From UBA1479 sp963972065 (GTDB taxonomy: Bacteria > Pseudomonadota > Alphaproteobacteria > Rhodospirillales > Casp-alpha2): a DNA stretch of 5,004 nucleotides. The stretch is from contig CAXAVJ010000144.1 in assembly GCA_963972065.1 (NCBI GenBank), positions 1-5,004 on the forward strand, in the 5' to 3' direction. The translations under genes were made by a program, and so were the position numbers. The notes under the pieces are model-generated. The model did not search any database and had not been told where the DNA came from. It saw nothing but the letters and a program-made list of their open reading frames with translations. This document shows, in pieces, positions 1 to 5,004 of the stretch (the stretch's first letter is position 1; every line of letters starts with the position of its first letter).

Positions 1-796
1 CGAGTGCCGGATAGGCCCGCCAGACCAGCGCCTGAGCCTGATCCAGGTCGAGCACCTTTGGGGACGGCGGCAGGCTTTTGATCGCCGCCGCCGAAAGACG
101 GGCGGGCTTGGCGTCCTCGGTCAGGACCTCTGCCTTGTGCAGCCCCCATTCGGCCAGATACCAGACCCCGGTGACGGAGAGCACCACGGCGACGACCAGG
201 GACCAAGTGCCCGCAAAACGGTGCAGGTCCGACCACAGAACACCGTGCCCCTGGTCGACCCGCAGGCGGACCAGCGCCCGCCACCACCGCTTGATGGACA
301 ACAGGCCCGTCACGGCCGAGATCAGCAGGACCAGCCCCAAGGGGCCGACAATGAGGATGCCGTGCAGACCTTGGACCGAGGGCACGATGTAGAACTGTTT
401 GTGCAACAGGCGGAAGAAGCTTTGCGCGTTGAAGGTGCTGCGCTGTCCCTGGACCCGGCCGCTGTAGGGGTCGACCAGCACCACGCGCAGGCCGCTCGCC
501 CCGTGGTGGATCAGAACCCGGGCGGCCCAGTGGTCGCCCCGAGGGGCGGCGATCCGCCGGATCTCGACATCGGGATAGGCTTGCCGGACGCTGTCGTGAA
601 TTTTCTGCCACGACAGGGCCTTTCGTTCCGCCGTCGGCGGCGGGTCCACCCGATAGGCCGGATCGGTCAACCAGGTCAGTTCCGGGCCGAACACGGCGAT
701 GGTTCCCGACAAGCACAGCACGAAGGCCAGCAGGCCCAGATTGAGCCCAAGCCAGGAATGGACCCGGTAAAGGGCCTTGCGCGTGCCGCCGGTCAA
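1..796 (-). CDS. PepSY-associated TM protein, putative siderophore reductase (partial, C-terminus off left edge)
   Basis: Inner-membrane protein of the PepSY-associated TM (PiuB/FoxB-like) family; some members are heme-containing reductases that free iron from ferric siderophores. 265 codons are open to the left edge. The N-terminus carries the family signature HSWLGLNLGLL (residues 13-23) inside TM1 (about 16-37). A PepSY-like periplasmic domain follows (about 63-118, with VVLVDPYSGRVQG at 105-117), then TM2 (about 145-167) and TM3 (about 196-215). A second PepSY-like segment begins at about 251 (LDQAQALVWRAYPA). His13, His132, His145 and His192 lie in or beside membrane segments and are candidate heme ligands (inference). 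In-frame stop TGA at 821-823 leaves TTG at 794-796 as the only plausible start; it places the signature near residue 13, as is usual. The gene begins 16 nt after the receptor stop, so co-transcription is likely. Family call firm; reductase role and substrate inferred. Confidence 0.88.
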   Translation of the reverse strand, partial: MTGGTRKALYRVHSWLGLNLGLLAFVLCLSGTIAVFGPELTWLTDPAYRVDPPPTAERKALSWQKIHDSVRQAYPDVEIRRIAAPRGDHWAARVLIHHGASGLRVVLVDPYSGRVQGQRSTFNAQSFFRLLHKQFYIVPSVQGLHGILIVGPLGLVLLISAVTGLLSIKRWWRALVRLRVDQGHGVLWSDLHRFAGTWSLVVAVVLSVTGVWYLAEWGLHKAEVLTEDAKPARLSAAAIKSLPPSPKVLDLDQAQALVWRAYPAL

Positions 797-812
797 GGAA
801 CCGCCCGCGTCG

Positions 813-3248
813 TCAGAACGTCATGGACAGGCGGCCGAGAACGGTCAATGGCTCACCCGGATGGACGATCGCCTGGTTCGATGCGCGTTCGTAGAAGTGC
901 TTGTCGAACAGGTTGTAGACGTTGAAATTCAGGGTCATCGACCGCCATGTGTATTTGGCGCCCAGGTCGGCGACCCAATAGGAATCGAGGATGTAGGCGG
1001 TGTCGAATTGGGTCCGGTTGTCGCTCACGTAACGCACGCCACCGCCGAGCGATAGGCCGCCGAGGGCGGTATCCTTAGGAAAGTCGTAGGAGGCCCAAAG
1101 CCGCGCCTTGTGAACCGGAACGTTGCCGAGGCGTTGGCCGATTTGTGACGTGTCTTCCGGGTTTTCCAGGGTCTGTGATTGGGTATAGGAGTAGGAGCCA
1201 ATCAGGTTCACGCCGGCGATGGGGGTGCCGGACAGGTCGAGCTCGAAGCCTTCGGCCTTCTGGCTGACGCCGGGAATGTAGCGGATGTCGCCGGTGGCAT
1301 TCTGATGGGCGGAATCGACCACGCCGACGTTTTCCTTTTTCAGATAGAACACCGACGCCGTTGCCGAGAACCGCTTGTCCGGGGTTTCCGCCTTGACGCC
1401 GATTTCCAGCTGTTCGCCCGTTTCCGGGGCAAGAGGATTGTCGTTGACGTCGAGGACCGAGTTGCCCTGGGGTTCGAACGACTGTGCTGCGCTGGCGTAG
1501 ACGGAATAGGCATCGCTCAGCTGATAGAGAGAGCCGACGCGGAACGTAAAATCGGAGGCATGAACGGCGCGTGCCTTGACGCCGTCGGTTTCGCTCTCGC
1601 CCTTGACGAAATCGAAGCGCCCGCCGACCAGGACCTTCAGGCGTCCGTCTTCCAGCATGGACATTTGGTTCTGGCCATAGAATGACAGGCGCCGGTTATG
1701 GGCGCGGATCGACTGTTTGGGCTGCGACGACGGCGGGGTGTAATTGATCACGGGATTGTCGGAAATCGCGACGTTGGACGTGTTCTCGCGAAATCGCAGG
1801 AAGTCCGAGATTTCCCACGAAAATTCGGAGCCGAACAGCAAGGTGTGGTCGATGCCGGCGGTATTGAACTTGCTTTGCAGATCGGCCACGGCCTGGACTT
1901 CGTCGTCCGTGCGGTCCTCGTTTTGATAACGCAGGCGGATAACCTCGGCCCCTACGGTGCCGATCACGTTGCGCGGGCGCAGGGATTCGTTTTCCGCATG
2001 GGCGCGGTGGAACGACAGTTGATGGCGCAGCGTGACGGCGTCCGAGAAATCGTGGCTCAACTGGTAGCTGGCCGAATAGTCGCGGATGTCGCGGCCGTCG
2101 AGCGATGCCAGGTTGAAGGACGTGCTGTCGGACACCAACTGCTCGCCGTTGAAACCGATGGGAACACCCGTGTCATAGGGCTGCTTCTCGCGAGTATAGC
2201 CCAGTTCGAACAGAACCTCCGTGCCCTCGCGGGGGGTCCACAACAGGGTCGGCGCGGCGGTGACGCGGTCCAGATGCATGCCGTCGCGGAACGAGCCTTC
2301 GTCCGTATAGGCCAGATTGGCGCGGTACAACAGGGAGCCATCGGCGGTCAGGGGGCCGGTCAGGTCGGCGGTCGTGCGGTAATGGTCGTAACTGCCGGCC
2401 TCGGCGTCGATGTCGTATGCGGCGGTCGCCTGGGGGCGTTTGGTGACGACGTTGAGCATGCCGCCCGGCTCGATCGCGCCGTACAGGATCGAGGCCGGAC
2501 CCTTGAGAACCTCGACGCGCTCCACGTTGACAAGGTCGACCGTGCCGACGTTGGTCGCGCGCAATCCGTTGCGCCGCAGGACCGAGGATTCGAAGCCGCG
2601 GATGAAGGGCAGGACCTCGGACTGTGCGTTCAGGGTATTGCCGGCCTGGACCACGCCGCTGACGTTTTCATAGACGTCCTTCAGGTTCTGCGCGCCCTGG
2701 TCCTTGATGATCTGGCGGGGGACGACCTGGATCGACGCCGGGGTTTCGGAAATCGGCGTATCGGTCTTGGTCGCGGTAGCGCTGCGGGTCGCCCGGTATC
2801 CTTCGACCGGGCCCCAGGCACTTTCGCTTTGCCCCTCGACCGTGATCGGGCCGAGCACCATGGCGTCCGCGCCGTCGCCGGGCTTGGCCAGGGCGACGGT
2901 GCCGGGGCCGGTCGATTGCCAGCTGACGCCCGTGCCGCCCAGCAGAATTCGCAGCGCCGCGGCCGGCGGCAGGTCGCCTGAAACCGGTTGCGAACGCAGG
3001 CCCTTGGTCAGGCCCGCGGGATAGGAGAATTGCCAGCCGGATTGACGTCCGAATGCCTTCAGGGCTTCGGCCAGGGGTTGCGCCGTGATGTCGAAGCGGC
3101 GCGTGGCATCGGCCGGCGCCTGGGCGAATTCGGCCGCACCCAAGCGGTCCGGGGTTTCCGCCGCTGCCGGGCCGCCCACATGAATCACGATACCGGTGGC
3201 CAGAAAACCGGCCATAAGCAGCCCGCTGCTGCGGCTTGTCGTCGTCAT
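813..3248 (-). CDS. TonB-dependent siderophore-type receptor with STN signalling domain
   Basis: Outer-membrane, TonB-energised importer of a ferric siderophore or similar chelate that also signals to FecR. The 811 residues are complete. Signal peptide 1-30 ends in PAAA before ET. The STN domain (about 51-121, starting RFDITAQPLAEALKAFGRQS) is the part that contacts FecR in transducing receptors. A TonB-box-like GPITVEGQ lies at about 133-140. The plug spans about 165-272, with FIRGFE (215-220), RVEVLKGPASILYG (244-257) and PGGMLNVVTKRP (261-272). The barrel fills the rest, with NLFDKHFYERAS at 779-790 and a terminal Phe typical of barrel-assembly signals. Length is normal for a receptor carrying an extra STN domain. 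ATG at 3246-3248 has an AAAGGTG ribosome site 9 nt upstream and gives a clean signal peptide. Overall pattern resembles FpvA/FoxA/FhuE-type siderophore receptors. Ligand specificity cannot be read from sequence; the adjacent reductase-like gene weakly favours a reducible siderophore such as a hydroxamate. Confidence 0.96.
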   Translation of the reverse strand: MTTTSRSSGLLMAGFLATGIVIHVGGPAAAETPDRLGAAEFAQAPADATRRFDITAQPLAEALKAFGRQSGWQFSYPAGLTKGLRSQPVSGDLPPAAALRILLGGTGVSWQSTGPGTVALAKPGDGADAMVLGPITVEGQSESAWGPVEGYRATRSATATKTDTPISETPASIQVVPRQIIKDQGAQNLKDVYENVSGVVQAGNTLNAQSEVLPFIRGFESSVLRRNGLRATNVGTVDLVNVERVEVLKGPASILYGAIEPGGMLNVVTKRPQATAAYDIDAEAGSYDHYRTTADLTGPLTADGSLLYRANLAYTDEGSFRDGMHLDRVTAAPTLLWTPREGTEVLFELGYTREKQPYDTGVPIGFNGEQLVSDSTSFNLASLDGRDIRDYSASYQLSHDFSDAVTLRHQLSFHRAHAENESLRPRNVIGTVGAEVIRLRYQNEDRTDDEVQAVADLQSKFNTAGIDHTLLFGSEFSWEISDFLRFRENTSNVAISDNPVINYTPPSSQPKQSIRAHNRRLSFYGQNQMSMLEDGRLKVLVGGRFDFVKGESETDGVKARAVHASDFTFRVGSLYQLSDAYSVYASAAQSFEPQGNSVLDVNDNPLAPETGEQLEIGVKAETPDKRFSATASVFYLKKENVGVVDSAHQNATGDIRYIPGVSQKAEGFELDLSGTPIAGVNLIGSYSYTQSQTLENPEDTSQIGQRLGNVPVHKARLWASYDFPKDTALGGLSLGGGVRYVSDNRTQFDTAYILDSYWVADLGAKYTWRSMTLNFNVYNLFDKHFYERASNQAIVHPGEPLTVLGRLSMTF

Positions 3249-3257
3249 CTTCGATTA

Positions 3258-3264
3258 CACCTTT
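3258..3264 (-). promoter_or_regulatory. Ribosome binding site of the receptor gene
   Basis: AAAGGTG on the minus strand, separated by 9 nt from the ATG at 3248. It is a good anti-Shine-Dalgarno match and fixes the receptor start. By contrast, neither the FecR gene nor the PepSY gene has an equally clear site. Confidence 0.7.
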
Positions 3265-3273
3265 GCGCCCATT

Positions 3274-3306
3274 TCATAATTATGAGAATGCGATTTAATA
3301 GCATTC
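3274..3306 (-). promoter_or_regulatory. Two abutting palindromes, candidate Fur-type iron operator
   Basis: 3274-3285 is a perfect 12-bp palindrome, TCATAATTATGA. Directly next to it, 3286-3306 is a 21-bp near-palindrome with arms GAATGC and GCATTC and an ATT-A-AAT core; one base pair of ten is mismatched. Both lie in an AT-rich island within GC-rich DNA, just downstream of the candidate ECF -10 element (3314-3318), so they would cover the expected transcription start and early leader. The position and AT-rich dyad structure suit an iron repressor such as Fur. The best ungapped match to the E. coli Fur consensus that I found by hand is 12 of 19 at 3284-3302, which is only moderate. The identity of the regulator is inference; another dimeric regulator is possible. 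Confidence 0.5.
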
Positions 3307-3313
3307 ATATTAA

Positions 3314-3341
3314 GGACGGACGGTGCGGGGGAATTTGAACA
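3314..3341 (-). promoter_or_regulatory. Candidate ECF (FecI-type) promoter of the receptor gene
   Basis: On the minus strand TGTTCA (3336-3341) is followed after exactly 17 nt by CGTCC (3314-3318), which ends 65 nt before the receptor ATG. The same arrangement, TGTTCA-N17-CGTCT, precedes fecR at 4414-4441, also 65 nt from its ATG. The two spacers share CCC at spacer positions 7-9 and CACC at 11-14. CGTC-type -10 elements are common among ECF sigma factors; the -35 assignment is inferred from the paired copies. The CGTCC is tandem, with a second copy at 3318-3322, which would reduce the spacer to 13. A dyad ATTTG-TT-CAAAT (3333-3344) overlaps the -35. Confidence 0.55.
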
Positions 3342-3361
3342 AATATATCCGTAAAGATCGA

Positions 3362-4348
3362 TCAGGCGGGGCTGACCAGCAAAACCCAGGGACTGAGCGC
3401 GCGGACCCGTCCACCCTGTGACCGGGCCACGGAGCGGGCGGCCTGGTTGGGCCGCGTCAGATCGAACGAGCCGCTGACCCGGTGGCGGCCGAACGCCGCA
3501 TCACCCAACAGAATGACGCCCCGGTGGTAGCGGCCCAATTCGGCGAGAACCTGGGCAATGGACCAGTCTTCGACCTCCAGCCGGCCATCGCGCCAGGCGG
3601 TATCGGTGCCGGGAACAATGTCGGCCCGCCGTACCGCGCGGGTCGTCAGGTCGATGCGCAGGCTGTCGCCGCCGGTCAGGCCGTCGGCCGGGGTCAGGCG
3701 TCGTCCTGCCATGCCGACGGCCACGCGGCCATGTTCGACGGCGACGGAAACGCTGTCGTCGTCCAGGCGCAGATCGAACCGGGTGCCGATAACCGTCACT
3801 TCGGCGGGGCCCGCCGTCACGGCGAACGGCCGGGCCGCGTCGCGGGCGATGTCGAAATAGGCCCGCCCGCCCAGCAGGGCGGCACGGCGGTTTGGTCCGG
3901 TGAAATCAAGGCTGATGGCCGTCGCCGTGTCCATGTGCACATGGGTGCCGTCTTCCAAGGTCACGGTGCGGAATTCGCCGGTCGCGGTGGAGATATCCGC
4001 GAACAGACGGCGAGGGGCGCCCGTGCCGGCATAGAGCGCCAGTCCCGCCGCCATGGCGCCGGCGCCGGCCAGGACTTGTCGGCGGCTGGGTCGGGGGCCG
4101 GAACGGGCCGGGGACCGGCGGAAGGATGTCGGGGGCCTGTGGTCGGCCAGGGTCGGTTGCAGATGGGGGGCGGTTTGCCAGGTGCGGCACACCTGTTCAA
4201 AGGCCTGGGCATGGGCCGTGTCGGCCTCCAGCCAGGTGCGCAGGGCCGTCGCCAGGGCCGTGTCGCCGGGATTGGCCTCCGTCCGCATCAGCCAGTCGAA
4301 GGCGGCGTTCCAGATCTCGTCGTCGATGGGGTGGGGGCTACCCGTCAT
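3362..4348 (-). CDS. FecR-like transmembrane anti-sigma/sigma regulator
   Basis: Inner-membrane regulator that relays receptor occupancy to its partner ECF sigma factor. 328 residues, close to the usual FecR length. The cytoplasmic N-terminal domain (DUF4880 type, about 8-57) contains IWNAAFDWLMR and DTAHAQAFEQVCRTW, the sigma-contacting part in known members. A basic, proline-rich linker leads to SRRQVLAG (88-95) and a hydrophobic stretch to about 108, resembling a twin-arginine signal-anchor. The periplasmic FecR domain spans about 124-212 (VTLEDGTHVHMDTAT, GGRAYFDIARD, FAVTAGPAEVTVIGTRFDLR). The C-terminal STN-like domain (about 256-325, EDWSIAQVLAELGRYHRGVI) meets the receptor in characterised systems. 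ATG at 4348 is chosen because the protein then begins MTGSPHPIDDEIW at the domain boundary. An in-frame ATG at 4432 lies inside the candidate promoter and would add 28 residues unlike the family. No strong ribosome site is visible; GAG triplets lie about 6 to 12 nt upstream. Confidence 0.93.
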   Translation of the reverse strand: MTGSPHPIDDEIWNAAFDWLMRTEANPGDTALATALRTWLEADTAHAQAFEQVCRTWQTAPHLQPTLADHRPPTSFRRSPARSGPRPSRRQVLAGAGAMAAGLALYAGTGAPRRLFADISTATGEFRTVTLEDGTHVHMDTATAISLDFTGPNRRAALLGGRAYFDIARDAARPFAVTAGPAEVTVIGTRFDLRLDDDSVSVAVEHGRVAVGMAGRRLTPADGLTGGDSLRIDLTTRAVRRADIVPGTDTAWRDGRLEVEDWSIAQVLAELGRYHRGVILLGDAAFGRHRVSGSFDLTRPNQAARSVARSQGGRVRALSPWVLLVSPA

Positions 4349-4413
4349 GGGAGTCTCGGTCTCGTGTGCGGGCCCGGCGCGGGCGATTGCGGATGATGGC
4401 CGCCTATATACAT

Positions 4414-4441
4414 AGACGCTTGGTGGGGGCATTCGTGAACA
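4414..4441 (-). promoter_or_regulatory. Candidate ECF promoter ahead of fecR
   Basis: Minus-strand TGTTCA (4436-4441) and CGTCT (4414-4418) are separated by 17 nt, the same pattern and spacing as at 3314-3341, and again end 65 nt before the start codon. The promoter begins 30 nt past the sigma-factor stop, so fecR could be transcribed apart from the sigma gene, with a leader of roughly 55-60 nt. An imperfect dyad CTATGTATATAG (4404-4415) overlaps the -10 end. A short GC hairpin (arms GCCCG/CGGGC, 4372-4384) lies in the leader, but in this GC-rich DNA it may be chance. Functional assignment is inference from the shared pattern. Confidence 0.5.
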
Positions 4442-4471
4442 GGGAAAGTTGCGGGATGCGGTGGAACCCGT

Positions 4472-5004
4472 TCACCGATCCCGGCGGCCCAGGTCGGGGC
4501 CCAGGCGCTTGGCACAGTGGACCGTCGCCTGGCGCAGCATGCGATAGACATAGCCGGTGGAAACCTCAAGACGGCCGGCGATATCGTCCACGGAATGCCC
4601 GGCGATGCGATGCATTTCGAACACCAGGCGGGTTCTTTCCGGCAGTTCGGACAGGGCGTCGCTCAGGGCGCGCATCATGTCCCGTGAAATGGCGGCCTGC
4701 TCCGGTGTCGGATCGGCGCTGGGGGCGGCCAGGGGTAACTCTTCGCGGGCGCCATAGCGCACTTCAAGCGCCAGTCGCCGCGCGCGGTCGATGGCCAAAT
4801 TACGGACCAAACGGAACAGATAGGACGCAGGCTGGCGGACCGTATCCGCGGGCGGATGTTCGGCCAGCTTGATCCAGGCATCCTGGACCACATCCTGGGC
4901 ACGAAAGCGGCAGCCCAGGATGGGCGCCACGGATTCGATCAGGGCCGCATAATGCGTGTCATAGGCAAGCGCCAGGGGGCTTGCCGGTCTATGAGCGCCG
5001 TTGT
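4472..5004 (-). CDS. FecI-like ECF sigma-70 factor (partial, N-terminus off right edge)
   Basis: Extracytoplasmic-function sigma factor, directing RNA polymerase to iron-uptake promoters when its FecR partner signals. 176 residues are visible. Sigma region 2 runs from YDTHYAALIESVAPILGCRF (14-33) through AQDVVQDAWIKL (35-46, core-binding helix) to SYLFRLVRNLAIDRARR (60-76, -10 recognition). A linker follows, then region 4 (about 110-167): LSELPERTRLVFEMHRIAG (117-135) and the helix-turn-helix SVDDIAGRLEVSTGYVYRML (137-156). The frame stays open to the edge with no ATG, GTG or TTG upstream of residue 25, so the true start is most likely just beyond 5004. The GTG at 4928-4930 would cut off the first helix of region 2 and is not the start. 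Region order, size and the adjacent fecR and STN receptor place it in the FecI group; no extra C-terminal domain is seen. Confidence 0.93.
   Translation of the reverse strand, partial: NGAHRPASPLALAYDTHYAALIESVAPILGCRFRAQDVVQDAWIKLAEHPPADTVRQPASYLFRLVRNLAIDRARRLALEVRYGAREELPLAAPSADPTPEQAAISRDMMRALSDALSELPERTRLVFEMHRIAGHSVDDIAGRLEVSTGYVYRMLRQATVHCAKRLGPDLGRRDR

Noticed and set aside
137..925. 262-codon plus-strand frame opposite the PepSY gene
   Set aside because: The minus strand encodes a clear multi-TM PepSY family protein across the same span; the plus-strand translation is rich in Gln, Pro and Arg with no motif.
1698..2981. 427-codon open frame on the plus strand opposite the receptor
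   Set aside because: It is a GC-driven shadow: its product is low-complexity with no recognisable domain, while the minus-strand frame encodes a complete receptor with all family motifs.
4372..4384. GC hairpin (GCCCG/CGGGC) as a terminator after the sigma gene
   Set aside because: No run of T follows and the stem is only 5 bp in GC-rich DNA; it lies in the fecR leader, downstream of the candidate promoter.
3482..4396. 304-codon plus-strand frame opposite fecR
   Set aside because: Gly/Ala/Arg-rich translation without domains; it mirrors the codon bias of the real FecR gene.
4126..4872. 248-codon plus-strand frame spanning the fecR-sigma gap
   Set aside because: Arg/Pro/Gly-rich, no domain, and it runs across the ends of two well-supported genes and the promoter between them.
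4928..4930. GTG as start of the sigma factor
   Set aside because: Sigma region 2 continues upstream in the same frame (YDTHYAALIES), so this GTG is an internal valine.
1..5004. A wholly undescribed system, mobile element, CRISPR array or RNA gene
   Set aside because: All coding space is explained by a known type of iron-signalling cassette; I saw no repeats, transposase, tRNA-like or array-like structure.

Overview
This window holds one iron-uptake locus, a FecI/FecR-type cell-surface signalling cassette. All four genes lie on the minus strand, so the locus reads from right to left. DNA is GC-rich with strong third-position GC, and the proteins look Gram-negative: a TonB-dependent outer-membrane receptor and a FecR with a twin-arginine motif. 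The style suggests an alphaproteobacterium, perhaps Rhodospirillales-like, but no marker gene is present and the assignment is tentative.

Layout in transcription order. (1) 5004-4472: FecI-like ECF sigma factor, open at the right edge, so its start is not visible. (2) 4471-4349: 123-nt gap with a candidate ECF promoter. (3) 4348-3362: FecR-like anti-sigma/sigma regulator. (4) 3361-3249: AT-rich 113-nt gap holding a second copy of the same promoter pattern, two abutting palindromes that could be an iron-repressor operator, and a ribosome binding site. (5) 3248-813: 811-residue TonB-dependent siderophore-type receptor with an N-terminal STN signalling domain. (6) 796-1: PepSY-associated transmembrane protein of the siderophore-reductase type, starting at a TTG only 16 nt after the receptor stop and running off the left edge.

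How they probably work together (known for the families, inferred here): the receptor binds a ferric siderophore and its STN domain contacts the periplasmic end of FecR. FecR then frees or activates the ECF sigma, which transcribes fecR and the receptor-PepSY unit. The PepSY membrane protein may release iron by reduction in the periplasm or at the inner membrane. Two observations are specific to this sequence. A TGTTCA-N17-CGTCY pattern occurs ahead of both fecR and the receptor, each copy ending exactly 65 nt before its start codon. A pair of palindromes also sits where the receptor transcript would begin. The ligand cannot be named from the sequence. I saw no mobile element, RNA gene, CRISPR array or wholly new system.
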